NCBI RefSeq assembly: GCF_045863935.1 | Contig: NZ_BTVP01000012.1 | Span: forward strand, 22,355-86,354 | Reading direction: 5' to 3' | Origin: Parvibaculum sp045863935 | GTDB lineage: Bacteria; Pseudomonadota; Alphaproteobacteria; Parvibaculales; Parvibaculaceae | DNA: 64,000 bases | Part shown: positions 8,720 to 17,073 of the stretch, piece by piece | How positions within the stretch are numbered: position 1 is the stretch's first letter | Layout of the letters: each line of letters begins with the position of its first letter | Position numbers and translations under genes: made by a program | Notes under the pieces: model-generated | What the model saw: only the letters and a program-made list of their open reading frames with translations | Databases searched by the model: none | What the model was told of the DNA's origin: nothing

Positions 8720-9669
8720 TGGCTGCGAAAGCCCGCACTTCCTCGCTGCTCGACCGCCTGCCGCCCGTGCGGGGTGAGCTCATTGCCGATGCGCCGCTCG
8801 CGCCGCTCACCTGGTTCCGCGTCGGCGGTCATGCGGAAGTTCTGTTCCGTCCGGCGGATGCCGACGATCTTGCCGCCTTCCTGAAGGGTACGCCTGAAGA
8901 CGTGCCCGTGACGGTGGTCGGCGTCGGCTCGAACCTGCTGGTCCGCGAAGGCGGCGTGCCGGGCGTTGTCATCCGGCTCGGCCGTGAGTTCATGAATATC
9001 GACGTTCAAGAGGGGGACTGCGTTCGCGCAGGCGCGGCGGCGCTCGACGTTGCCGTGTCCCGCGCGGCGCAGGAAGCGGGCATCGCGGGGCTCGAGTTCT
9101 TCCGCGGCATCCCCGGCTCCATCGGCGGCGCGCTGCGCATGAATGCAGGCGCCTATGGCCGCGAGACGAAGGACGTGCTCGTCGCCGCCGTCGCGATCGA
9201 CCGCAAGGGCGAGCGGCATGTGTTGACGCTTGCCGACATGGATTACAGCTACCGTCACAGCGGTGCGCCGGAAGAGCTGATCTTCGTGGAGGCGCTGTTC
9301 CAGGGCGCGCCGGGCGACAAGGCGGAAATCCTCGTTCGCATGAACGAAATCACGGCTTCGCGTGAGGCGACACAGCCGATCCGCACGCGCACCGGCGGTT
9401 CCACCTTCAAGAACCCGGACGGCAAGAAGTCCTGGCAGCTCATCGACGCGGCGGGTTGCCGCGGGCTTCGCAAGGGCGGGGCGCAGGTGTCGGAGCTGCA
9501 CTGCAATTTTCTCATCAACACCGGCGACGCGACCGCCACCGATATCGAAGACCTCGGCGAAGAGGTGCGCGCGCGTGTGAAAGAGACAAGCGGCGTGACG
9601 CTCCACTGGGAAATCCGCCGGATCGGCGTCCGCGCCGAAGACACGAACAAGAGCGGGGGCCGCGCATGA
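8716..9669 (+). CDS. murB: UDP-N-acetylenolpyruvoylglucosamine reductase MurB
   Basis: MurB is the FAD-dependent NADPH reductase that turns enolpyruvyl-UDP-GlcNAc into UDP-MurNAc. The 317-residue product carries the FAD-binding segments TWFRVGGHAEVLF, VVGVGSNLLVREGG, and GIPGSIGGALRMNAGAYG. The catalytic region is RTGGSTFKNPDGKKSWQLID, and HCNFLINTGDAT lies near the end. The Ser in GGSTFKNP is the likely proton donor, from family knowledge. Two in-frame ATGs (8716, 8719) are possible; the first gives the usual 4-base overlap with murC. In alphaproteobacteria murB normally lies between murC and ddl, as here. Confidence 0.96.
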   Translation: MMAAKARTSSLLDRLPPVRGELIADAPLAPLTWFRVGGHAEVLFRPADADDLAAFLKGTPEDVPVTVVGVGSNLLVREGGVPGVVIRLGREFMNIDVQEGDCVRAGAAALDVAVSRAAQEAGIAGLEFFRGIPGSIGGALRMNAGAYGRETKDVLVAAVAIDRKGERHVLTLADMDYSYRHSGAPEELIFVEALFQGAPGDKAEILVRMNEITASREATQPIRTRTGGSTFKNPDGKKSWQLIDAAGCRGLRKGGAQVSELHCNFLINTGDATATDIEDLGEEVRARVKETSGVTLHWEIRRIGVRAEDTNKSGGRA

Positions 9670-10592
9670 GCAACGGAAAGCACGTCGCGGTTCTGAAGGG
9701 CGGATGGAGCGCGGAGCGCGAGGTGAGCCTCGTCTCGGGGCGCGGCTGCGCGGAAGCGCTGAAGAGCCGCGGCTACCATGTGACCGAGATCGACGCGGGG
9801 CGCGATCTTGCGGACCAGATTCTGAAAGTGAAGCCGGACGTCGCCTTCAATGCGCTGCATGGGCGCTGGGGCGAGGATGGCTGCGTGCAGGGGTTGCTCG
9901 AAATCCTGCGCATTCCCTATACGCATTCGGGCGTGCTCGCTTCCGCGCTCGCCATGAACAAGGAGCGGGCGAAGCCCGTCTTCCGCGCGGCGGGGCTTCC
10001 CGTTGCCGAAAGCGTTGTCGTGCCGCGCGAGCAGGCGGCTTATGGCCATGTCATGGACCTGCCCTATGTCATCAAGCCGGTGAGCGAGGGCTCTTCCGTC
10101 GGCGTTTTCATCGTGCGCGAGGGCGACAACAGGCCGCCGGCCGAACTCACCTCGCCGGAATGGAATCTCGGCAACGAAGTGATGGTGGAACGCTACATCG
10201 CGGGCCGCGAACTCACTTGCGCTGTGATGGGCGAGGAGATCTTCGGCGTCACCGAAATCATCGCCAACACCGCCTTCTACGATTACGAAGCGAAGTACCA
10301 GACGGGTGGGTCGCGCCATGTCATTCCGGCGCCGCTCGACGAGCATGTTTATGCAGAGGTGCAGCGCCTCACGCTCGCCGCGCACAAGGCGCTCGGCTGC
10401 CGCGGTGTTTCCCGCGCCGATTTCCGCTTCGACGACACACGGCCGGGCAAGACCGAACTCATTCTTCTCGAAGTGAACACGCAGCCCGGCATGACGCCGA
10501 CATCGCTCGTGCCGGAACTTGCGGGCCTTGCTGGCTATTCCTACGGCGAACTCGTGAGCTGGATGGTGGAGGACGCATCATGCGACAGGTGA
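9666..10592 (+). CDS. ddl: D-alanine--D-alanine ligase
   Basis: Ddl makes the D-Ala-D-Ala dipeptide used by MurF. The 308-residue ATP-grasp enzyme begins VLKGGWSAEREVSLVSG. It continues with FNALHGRWGEDGCVQG, YTHSGVLASALAMNK, the ATP-grasp lysine region VIKPVSEGSSVGVF, and the metal-binding C-terminal LLEVNTQPGMTPTS. The ATG overlaps the murB stop by 4 bases, and the 3' end overlaps ftsQ by 13 bases, the longest overlap of the cluster. Length is normal for the family. Confidence 0.96.
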   Translation: MSNGKHVAVLKGGWSAEREVSLVSGRGCAEALKSRGYHVTEIDAGRDLADQILKVKPDVAFNALHGRWGEDGCVQGLLEILRIPYTHSGVLASALAMNKERAKPVFRAAGLPVAESVVVPREQAAYGHVMDLPYVIKPVSEGSSVGVFIVREGDNRPPAELTSPEWNLGNEVMVERYIAGRELTCAVMGEEIFGVTEIIANTAFYDYEAKYQTGGSRHVIPAPLDEHVYAEVQRLTLAAHKALGCRGVSRADFRFDDTRPGKTELILLEVNTQPGMTPTSLVPELAGLAGYSYGELVSWMVEDASCDR

Positions 10593-11584
10593 AGGCCCAG
10601 TCGCGCACCGGCGTCCGTGCGGCGCCAAAGAAGAAGAGCTCGAAGATCGCGCCGGGCAAGCGGCGCAATGCGAGCGCCATGAGCACGTTCGGCCGCCGCA
10701 GGGAGCGTCCTGCGGGTCCGCTTGCGCTCTGGTTCGAGAACCTGCGCGAGGGGAACTTCGGCACGCGGCCTTTCACCATGGGCGCGGTCGCGCTCATCGC
10801 GGGAGTCATCGTCTACGGCATCGTGATCGGCGGCCATGCACAGGCGGCGGTGGATGCGACGGGGCGGCAGGTGAACCGCGTGCTCGCACTGTCCGGTTTT
10901 TCCATCCAGGACGTGACCGTGACGGGCCGCGCGCAGACGCGGAAGGACGACCTTCTCGCGGCCGTGGGCGTGGACCGTGGCGATCCGATTTTCGGCTTCG
11001 ACACGGAGGCGGCGCGCCAGCGGATCGAGCGGCTCGGCTGGGTGCGCTCGGCAACGGTGACGCGGCTCCTGCCCGACACGATCCGCATCGAGGTGAGCGA
11101 ACGCGAGCCTTTCGCCTTGTGGCAGCGCGGCGGTGCGCTTTCGATCATCGATGCCGAAGGCCAGCCGATCACGGATGAAGGCGTGCAGGACTTCGCACAT
11201 CTTCCCTTCATCGTCGGCTTCGGCGCGCCGCGCGAGACGCCGGCGCTCCTCAATCTCATGCGGGCCGAGCAGCCCCAGCTTCTGCAGCGCGTGCGTGCCT
11301 TTGTGCGCGTGAGCGACCGGCGCTGGAATCTCCGGCTCGAAAACGGCGTGGACGTGAAGCTGCCGGAAATGGGCGTCGGCAAGGCGCTTGCCGATCTCGC
11401 GGCCTACGACACGAAGTACAAGGTGCTCTCCCGCGACATCGTTTCCGTCGATCTCCGTCTGCCAGACCGCGTTTCGGTTGAGCTGACGGAAGACGCGGCG
11501 GCGACCAAGGGAATTGCGACGGAAGCGAAAACAAAGAACGGCGTTGTGCGGCCGGGTGGCGCCGCACGTGGAGGCAATACATGA
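10580..11584 (+). CDS. ftsQ: cell division protein FtsQ
   Basis: FtsQ is a bitopic inner-membrane divisome protein that links early and late division proteins through its periplasmic part. The 334-residue product has a very basic cytoplasmic tail (residues 1-65, rich in Lys/Arg), one membrane span at about 66-85, then a POTRA domain (VLALSGFSIQDVTVTGRAQT onward) and the beta domain. LLPDTIRIEVSEREPFALWQ is typical of the FtsQ/DivIB family. The start inside the ddl 3' end is supported by the preceding GGTGGAGGA. The tail after LTEDAAATK is low-complexity. It overlaps ftsA by 4 bases. Confidence 0.93.
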   Translation: MRQVKAQSRTGVRAAPKKKSSKIAPGKRRNASAMSTFGRRRERPAGPLALWFENLREGNFGTRPFTMGAVALIAGVIVYGIVIGGHAQAAVDATGRQVNRVLALSGFSIQDVTVTGRAQTRKDDLLAAVGVDRGDPIFGFDTEAARQRIERLGWVRSATVTRLLPDTIRIEVSEREPFALWQRGGALSIIDAEGQPITDEGVQDFAHLPFIVGFGAPRETPALLNLMRAEQPQLLQRVRAFVRVSDRRWNLRLENGVDVKLPEMGVGKALADLAAYDTKYKVLSRDIVSVDLRLPDRVSVELTEDAAATKGIATEAKTKNGVVRPGGAARGGNT

Positions 11585-12891
11585 ATATGGTTTCTCTGGG
11601 TTCGAGGAGCTTTCAGGGGCGGCCGGTGGCGGCGGGACGGTCGGGCACGATCGCCGCGCTCGATGTCGGGTCGAGCAAGATTTCCTGTTTCATCGCGAAG
11701 ATCGAGCCGGGGCGGACGTCCAATGGGCACGCGCCGGTGCGCGTCATCGGGATCGGTCACCAGGTCTCGCGCGGCATCCGGGCGGGCGCCATCGTCGACA
11801 TGGATGCGGCCGAGGAGGCGATTCGCGTCGCGGTCGATGCTGCCGAACGGATGGCGGGCGTCACGATCCGCGAAGTGGTGGTCGGTTTCTCGGGGGCGGA
11901 ACCGAAGAGCCAGACGGTCGGCGTGCGCGCCTCGATCACGGGCGGGGAGGTCAGCGATGTCGACCTTTCGCGGCTCATCCATCATGCGCAGGCAAACTTT
12001 CAGCCTGAGGGACGCGACGTCATGCACGCGATCCCGACGAACTATTCCGTGGACGGCAGCCGGGGCGTGCGCGATCCGCGCGGCATGTTCGGCGAGAAGC
12101 TCGGCGTCGAGGTGCATATGGTCAGCGTGCTGCGCGGGCCGCTCCGGAACCTCGAACTCTGCATCGAACGCTGTCACCTGTCGGTTGCGGGCGTCGCCGT
12201 GTCGCCTTACGCGAGCGGCCTTGCCTGTCTCGTCGAGGACGAAATGGACCTCGGTGTCGCCATGATCGACATGGGCGGGGGGACGACGTCGTTCGCAATC
12301 TTCTTCGAAGGCGCGATGGTTTACTGCGATTCCGTGTCAATCGGCGGGAATCACATTACTAATGACATTGCGCGGGGACTCTCCACGCCGCTCGCACATG
12401 CCGAGCGGATGAAGACTCTATACGGGAGCGCGCTGGCGAGTCCTTCGGACGAAAGAGAGATGATCGACGTGCCGCAAGTGGGCGAGAGCGATGCCGATTC
12501 GGCCAATCACATACCGAGGTCGATGCTGACAGGCATCATCCAGCCGCGGCTGGAGGAAACTTTCGAACTCGTGCGGGACCGGATGGAGGCGAGCGGCTAT
12601 GGGCGGCTCGCGGGACGGCGCGTCGTGCTGACGGGCGGTGCGGCGCAGCTCAACGGCGCGCGGGAGCTTGCCGCGCGCATGCTCGACAAGCAGGTCCGCG
12701 TCGGCCAGCCGGTGCGGTTGACGGGGCTTGCCGAAGCGACGGGGGGCCCCGCCTTCTCCACCTGTGCGGGCCTTCTTGCCTACTCGCAAATCTCTCCCCT
12801 CGAAGCGGCCGGCGCCGGAGACGACGCCGGACAGGCCGCGTCCGCCGGACAGTTCCGGCGGTTCGGCCGTTGGCTGAAGGAGAACTTCTGA
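11581..12891 (+). CDS. ftsA: cell division protein FtsA
   Basis: FtsA is the actin-like ATPase that anchors FtsZ filaments to the inner membrane. The 436-residue protein has the phosphate-1 motif AALDVGSSKISCFIAK near the N-terminus, an SHS2-type 1C domain in place of actin subdomain 1B, phosphate-2 MIDMGGGTTSFAIF and the adenosine motif VLTGGAAQLNG. The last residues, FGRWLKENF, form the short amphipathic membrane-targeting helix. Upstream, the ATG overlaps the ftsQ stop. The ftsA stop overlaps an ATG that opens a 49-codon ORF reaching ftsZ. Confidence 0.96.
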   Translation: MNMVSLGSRSFQGRPVAAGRSGTIAALDVGSSKISCFIAKIEPGRTSNGHAPVRVIGIGHQVSRGIRAGAIVDMDAAEEAIRVAVDAAERMAGVTIREVVVGFSGAEPKSQTVGVRASITGGEVSDVDLSRLIHHAQANFQPEGRDVMHAIPTNYSVDGSRGVRDPRGMFGEKLGVEVHMVSVLRGPLRNLELCIERCHLSVAGVAVSPYASGLACLVEDEMDLGVAMIDMGGGTTSFAIFFEGAMVYCDSVSIGGNHITNDIARGLSTPLAHAERMKTLYGSALASPSDEREMIDVPQVGESDADSANHIPRSMLTGIIQPRLEETFELVRDRMEASGYGRLAGRRVVLTGGAAQLNGARELAARMLDKQVRVGQPVRLTGLAEATGGPAFSTCAGLLAYSQISPLEAAGAGDDAGQAASAGQFRRFGRWLKENF

Positions 12892-13040
12892 TGAAACGCG
12901 CAAAACCGGGAACGAGTTTCGTTGAACGTGCCCTGGGACGGCTGGCGGCGCCGCCCGGCAGAGCGGGCATAAAACCGCCGCCTCGACGATGCGCGGCGAC
13001 CCCGACCCCGGTTTTCAAACTTCGCTCCCAGGAGGCTTAA
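12891..13040 (+). CDS. candidate small ORF filling the ftsA-ftsZ gap (doubtful)
   Basis: This 49-codon ORF begins at an ATG overlapping the ftsA stop (TGATG) and ends one base before the ftsZ ATG. A GAAGGAG stretch lies 6 bases before its ATG, but those bases also encode the conserved FtsA end (LKEN), so the ribosome site may be incidental. The predicted peptide starts MKRAKPGTSFVERALGRLAA and is basic and proline-rich, with no recognisable domain. A stop-free run this short is quite likely by chance in GC-rich DNA. It may instead be an untranslated leader holding an ftsZ promoter. Confidence 0.25.
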   Translation: MKRAKPGTSFVERALGRLAAPPGRAGIKPPPRRCAATPTPVFKLRSQEA

Positions 13041-13041
13041 C

Positions 13042-14730
13042 ATGAGCATCAAACTTTCGGTTCCGCAGGCAAAGGAACTCAAGCCCCGGATCACCGTCTT
13101 CGGCGTCGGCGGCGCAGGCGGCAATGCGGTCAACAACATGATCGAGGCTGGCCTCGAAGGGGTCGACTTCGTGGTCGCGAACACGGATGCGCAGGCGCTG
13201 GCGCTCTCATCCGCCGAACGGCGCATCCAGCTCGGCGCGTCGATCACGGAAGGGCTCGGTGCGGGCTCGCGTCCCGAAGTCGGCTGTGCGGCGGCCGAGG
13301 AGGCGCTTCACGAGATCGTGGAGCACATCCAGGGTGCGCACATGGTCTTCATCACGGCCGGCATGGGTGGCGGCACGGGCACGGGTGCGGGCCCCGTCAT
13401 CGCCCGCGCGGCGCGCGAGCAGGGCGTGCTCACCGTCGGCGTCGTTACGAAGCCCTTCCAGTTCGAGGGCTCGCGGCGCATGCGGCTCGCGGAAGAAGGC
13501 ATTCGCGACCTGCAGCAATATGTCGACACGCTCATCATCATCCCGAACCAGAACCTCTTCCGGGTCGCGAACGAGAACACGACCTTCGCCGACGCTTTCG
13601 GCATGGCGGACCAGGTGCTGCATTCGGGCGTGGCTGGCATCACCGACCTCATGATGAAGCCGGGCCTCATCAATCTCGACTTCGCGGACGTTCGCACCGT
13701 GATGAACGAGATGGGCAAGGCCATGATGGGCACGGGCGAGGCCAGCGGCGAGAACCGGGCGATCGAAGCCGCGGAAGCCGCGATCTCGAACCCGCTTCTC
13801 GATGAAGTGTCGATGAAGGGTGCCAAGGGCGTCCTCATCAACATCACGGGCGGCATGGACCTCACTCTTTATGAAGTGGACGAGGCGGCAAACCGCATCC
13901 GTTCCGAGGTCGATCCGGACGCGAACATCATCGTCGGCTCCACCTTCGACACCTCGCTCGACGGGCGCATGCGCGTGTCCGTGGTCGCGACCGGCATCGA
14001 GGCGGAAGAAGCCCAGCTCAACCGGCCGGAGACGCAGGCCCAGGCACGTGCCGTGGCCGAGCGGGCCCCGGCGCGCGGCACGGCGGCGACTTTCCCCGCG
14101 CAGCAGACGGCCCGCACCCTCAATCCGGTGCAGGCGCAGGTCGAGCGGATCGAGGAGCGCATGGCTCCCGCGGCGGAAACGGCCCGGCAGACGGAGCTCG
14201 GCATCGAGGAAGAAGCCCCGGCGCCCCGGGCCGGCGGTCAGTTCGACGCGAAGGACTTCGAGGCCGAGGTCATCATCCACAAGCCCGAACCTCGGCAGGC
14301 GGTCCGTCAGGAACCGGAAGCCCCCGTCGTCGCGGCGAGTGCCGTCCGTGCGGAGCCCAAGACGCCGGCGCGTCCTTATATTCCGGGCGATCTGGACCGG
14401 GTGCAGAAGGGCGATCTCCCCTCCTTTCTTGGCCAGAAGGGCCAGCCTGTGCAGCAGTCCCGCGCCCCGAAGAAAGGCCCGACCTTCTTCGAGCGTCTGA
14501 CCGGCGGCCGCCGGAAGGAAGCGGAAGAAGAGGCGGCTCCGGCGCCGCGGCGCGAGCCCGGAATGGCGCAGCGCCAGGCCCGGCCCGAACCCGCGCGTCA
14601 GGTCCCGGCCGAGACGGCCAGGCCGCAGCAGGAAAGCCTCTCTCCCTCGACCGAGAGCCGCCTCGTGCAGCCCTCCTATGAAGAAGAGCAGCTCGAGATC
14701 CCGACCTTCCTGCGCCGCCAGGCGAACTAA
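13042..14730 (+). CDS. ftsZ: cell division GTPase FtsZ
   Basis: FtsZ is the tubulin-like GTPase that forms the Z ring. The core (about residues 10-322) shows GVGGAGGNAVNNM, NTDAQAL, the tubulin signature GMGGGTGTGAGPVIA (residues 108-119), and the T7-loop region NLDFADVRTVM. The core ends near VSVVATGIEA. It is followed by an unusually long, about 225-residue, Pro/Ala/Glu/Arg-rich disordered linker. The C-terminal peptide EEEQLEIPTFLRRQ is the FtsA/partner-binding tail. At 562 residues it is much longer than E. coli FtsZ, as is common in alphaproteobacteria. AGGAGG precedes the ATG. A terminator follows the gene. Confidence 0.97.
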   Translation: MSIKLSVPQAKELKPRITVFGVGGAGGNAVNNMIEAGLEGVDFVVANTDAQALALSSAERRIQLGASITEGLGAGSRPEVGCAAAEEALHEIVEHIQGAHMVFITAGMGGGTGTGAGPVIARAAREQGVLTVGVVTKPFQFEGSRRMRLAEEGIRDLQQYVDTLIIIPNQNLFRVANENTTFADAFGMADQVLHSGVAGITDLMMKPGLINLDFADVRTVMNEMGKAMMGTGEASGENRAIEAAEAAISNPLLDEVSMKGAKGVLINITGGMDLTLYEVDEAANRIRSEVDPDANIIVGSTFDTSLDGRMRVSVVATGIEAEEAQLNRPETQAQARAVAERAPARGTAATFPAQQTARTLNPVQAQVERIEERMAPAAETARQTELGIEEEAPAPRAGGQFDAKDFEAEVIIHKPEPRQAVRQEPEAPVVAASAVRAEPKTPARPYIPGDLDRVQKGDLPSFLGQKGQPVQQSRAPKKGPTFFERLTGGRRKEAEEEAAPAPRREPGMAQRQARPEPARQVPAETARPQQESLSPSTESRLVQPSYEEEQLEIPTFLRRQAN

Positions 14731-14738
14731 GCCTTCGA

Positions 14739-14768
14739 ACCTGCCGGCGGGAACCCGCCAGGCAGGGT
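14739..14768 (+). terminator. GC-rich hairpin after ftsZ, first of two
   Basis: Just after the ftsZ stop an inverted repeat (CCTGCCGGCGGG, a 2-base loop AA, then CCCGCC and AGGCAGG) can form a strong hairpin. There is no T-run directly after it. It may be a 3' stabiliser or the first half of a double terminator. Confidence 0.45.
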
Positions 14769-14782
14769 CATTTTCGAGGTTG

Positions 14783-14827
14783 AACCCGCCCTTTTCGGGG
14801 TTAATTCCCGAAGGGCGGGTTTTCCTT
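14783..14827 (+). terminator. Rho-independent terminator of the dcw cluster
   Basis: AACCCGCCCTT and AAGGGCGGGTT form an 11-base perfect stem, and the descending arm runs into TTTTCCTTT. This is a textbook intrinsic terminator about 55 bases after ftsZ. It separates the dcw operon from lpxC. Confidence 0.85.
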
Positions 14828-14884
14828 TCAGGTCAGGGGCTTAGGCGCCACCGCTGACCGTAACATTCAGTAAAAATCTGTTAT

Positions 14885-14913
14885 TTGAGGGGGATTCGGC
14901 CTGCTGCTAGAAC
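14885..14913 (+). promoter_or_regulatory. candidate sigma-70 promoter of lpxC
   Basis: TTGAGG (14885-14890) and TAGAAC (14908-14913) are separated by 17 bases and lie between the ftsZ terminator and lpxC. A transcript would start near 14920, leaving a short leader before either possible lpxC start. This was identified by eye from consensus match only. Confidence 0.35.
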
Positions 14914-14954
14914 CATCCTCGCAGACCAGAGGGGGCGGGACTGCGTCGGGGGTA

Positions 14955-15962
14955 GTGAAAGTGTTCCAAGTGCCGAAATCCGAATTCGAGACAATCATGC
15001 TGGAAAATGTCCGGCGCGAGCGGCGCATCCGTGCGATCGCTTTTCCGCAGATGACGCTGGTCCGGCCCGTCGTGATCGACGGCGTGGGCCTCCATAGCGG
15101 CGCGCCCATCCACATGGTGCTGCATCCGATGGAAGCCGACAGGGGCGTCGTCTTCCGCCGGACCGATCTCGTGGCGCAGGGCCGCGAAGTCTCCGACATC
15201 CGCGCCACCTTCGGCAACGTCGTCAGCACCACGCTGTCGACCGAAATCGGCAATGCCGCAGGCGCCACGGTGAGCACGGTCGAACATCTGATGTCGGCGC
15301 TCTCCGCGCTCGGTATCGACAATCTTCTCGTCGAGATCGACGGGCCGGAAGTGCCGGTGCTCGACGGCAGCAGCGAAATCTTCCTCGAAAAGATCGAGGC
15401 GGCGGGCATCGAGAAGCTCGATGCGCCGCGCAAGGCAATTCGTATCCTGAAGCCGGTCGTGGTCGAAGACGGACAGAAACGCGCGGCGCTGCTGCCGGGT
15501 GAGGGCTTCCGTGTCGCCTTCGAGATCGACTTCGACAATCCGGTGATCGGGCATCAGTCGATCGAGGCGGATTTGCACGATCCCTTCTTCGCCGAGGACA
15601 TTCTGCGGGCGCGGACTTTCTGCCTGCGCCGCGACATCGAGGCGATGTGGGCGGTGGGGCTCGCCAAGGGCGGCTCGCTGGACAATGCGGTGGTCGTGGA
15701 CAACGACCATGTGATGAATGAGGACGGCCTGCGCTACGAAGACGAATTCGTGCGCCACAAGGTGCTGGACGCCGTGGGCGACCTCGCTCTTTCTGGCCTG
15801 CCGCTGATCGGCCGCTACGAGGGCTCCCGTGCGGGCCATGCCATGAACAATCGCGTGCTCCGCGCGCTGATGGCCGACCCCTCGGCTTATGAGGTGGTGG
15901 ACTTCGCGGAAGCGCGGCGTCCCGCTCCGATGGCTCGGGAACTTGCCATTTCGGCGGATTGA
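14955..15962 (+). CDS. lpxC: UDP-3-O-acyl-N-acetylglucosamine deacetylase LpxC
   Basis: LpxC is the zinc deacetylase for the committed step of lipid A synthesis. Family motifs include DGVGLHSGAPIHMVLHP, the zinc-ligand region STVEHLMSAL, DGPEVPVLDGSS, RTFCLRRDIEAMWAVGLAKGG, and the second zinc-ligand and catalytic segment RHKVLDAVGDLAL. Start choice is uncertain. The GTG at 14955 gives 335 residues; the ATG at 14997 gives 321 and drops a poorly conserved leader. Having lpxC directly after ftsZ matches the dcw order of many Gram-negatives. It has its own candidate promoter and terminator, so it is probably transcribed alone. Confidence 0.95.
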   Translation: MKVFQVPKSEFETIMLENVRRERRIRAIAFPQMTLVRPVVIDGVGLHSGAPIHMVLHPMEADRGVVFRRTDLVAQGREVSDIRATFGNVVSTTLSTEIGNAAGATVSTVEHLMSALSALGIDNLLVEIDGPEVPVLDGSSEIFLEKIEAAGIEKLDAPRKAIRILKPVVVEDGQKRAALLPGEGFRVAFEIDFDNPVIGHQSIEADLHDPFFAEDILRARTFCLRRDIEAMWAVGLAKGGSLDNAVVVDNDHVMNEDGLRYEDEFVRHKVLDAVGDLALSGLPLIGRYEGSRAGHAMNNRVLRALMADPSAYEVVDFAEARRPAPMARELAISAD

Positions 15963-15982
15963 TTTCAGCCTTTCAAGCTATG

Positions 15983-16013
15983 AAGGGCGCGTCCCGGGAC
16001 GCGCCCTTTTTCA
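15983..16013 (+). terminator. Rho-independent terminator of lpxC
   Basis: The 22-base perfect palindrome made of GGGCGCGTCCC and GGGACGCGCCC (15985-16006) is followed by TTTTTC. It lies about 20 bases after the lpxC stop. Confidence 0.85.
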
Positions 16014-16175
16014 TGTTTTCTTCCCGTTATCCGGCCGGCCTCGCCCCTCGTTCCGGCGCTATGGTCTCGGGGCACTTATTGAGATAGAAAAAGGCTCCGG
16101 ATCGGCCCGCTTGAGGGGACGAGTCGGCAGGAATTCACGCATCGGGCGTCCGGTGCGGCCCGAAAATCGAACGAA

Positions 16176-17042
16176 ATGGACTTTGCCCGAATGAGTGAGG
16201 CCAGGTTGCCCATCCGCCGTCATCCCGCCGTTTCCTTCCGCGCCCTTGTTGCGGGCGTCTTCGTCCTCGCCGCCGCCGGTCTGGCCGGCTGTTCGTCCGA
16301 CGACGAGCTCCCTTACGAGGAGCGGGCGGTCGAGCAGATCTACAACAAGGCGATGGACCACATGGAGGCCAAGGAATACATCCCGGCCACCAAGGAATTC
16401 GACGAGGTCGAGCGGCAGCACCCCTATTCGGAGTGGGCGCGCCGGTCCATGCTGATGGGCGCCTATGCGAACTACAAGGTCAACCAGTACGACGAGGCGA
16501 TCCTCAGCGCGCAGCGTTTCATTTCGCTGCATCCGAGCAACAGGGACGTGCCCTACGCCTACTACCTGATCGGGCTGAGCTATTACGAACGCATTTCGGA
16601 TGTCGGCCGCGACCAGAAGATGACGGAGAACGCGCTCAACTCATTCTACGAACTGACGCGGCGTTTCCCGGCCAGCGAGTATGCGCGCGACGCCAAGCTC
16701 AAGATCGATCTCACACTCGATCACCTGGCGGGCAAGGAAATGGAAATTGGCCGCTACTACCTCAATCGGAGCGACTACATCGCCGCGATCAACCGTTTCC
16801 GCGTCGTGATCGAGAAGTATCAGACGACCACGCATACGCCGGAAGCGCTGGAGCGGCTGACGGAGGCCTATCTCTCGCTCGGCATCAAGACCGAAGCGCA
16901 GACGGCGGCGGCGATCCTCGGCTACAATTTCCCCGGCAGCGACTGGTACGAAGACAGCTATGCGCTGCTGGCCGAACAGGGGCTCGAGCCACAGGAGAAC
17001 AAGGACTCCTGGATCAGCCGTGCCTGGAACTCCGTTTTCTGA
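16176..17042 (+). CDS. bamD: outer membrane assembly lipoprotein BamD
   Basis: BamD is the essential TPR lipoprotein of the BAM complex, which inserts beta-barrel proteins into the outer membrane. The 288-residue product has a lipoprotein signal peptide ending in the lipobox LAGC (Cys near residue 39). The repeats that follow include AMDHMEAKEYIPATKEFDEV, HPYSEWARRSMLMGAYANYK and DEAILSAQRFISLHPSN, all typical BamD (ComL) TPRs. The ATG at 16191, 15 bases downstream, is an equally plausible start. It is preceded by about 170 bases of untranslated sequence and followed 31 bases later by recN, as in many alphaproteobacteria. Confidence 0.95.
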   Translation: MDFARMSEARLPIRRHPAVSFRALVAGVFVLAAAGLAGCSSDDELPYEERAVEQIYNKAMDHMEAKEYIPATKEFDEVERQHPYSEWARRSMLMGAYANYKVNQYDEAILSAQRFISLHPSNRDVPYAYYLIGLSYYERISDVGRDQKMTENALNSFYELTRRFPASEYARDAKLKIDLTLDHLAGKEMEIGRYYLNRSDYIAAINRFRVVIEKYQTTTHTPEALERLTEAYLSLGIKTEAQTAAAILGYNFPGSDWYEDSYALLAEQGLEPQENKDSWISRAWNSVF

Positions 17043-17073
17043 TCTCTCGGGTTTTCCTTAGAAGGCGTGTTTC

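Noticed and set aside
13033..13043. CtrA-like half site (TTAACAT) at the ftsZ start
   Set aside because: It is a single imperfect half site and overlaps the ribosome site and start codon. No TTAA-N7-TTAA pair was seen.
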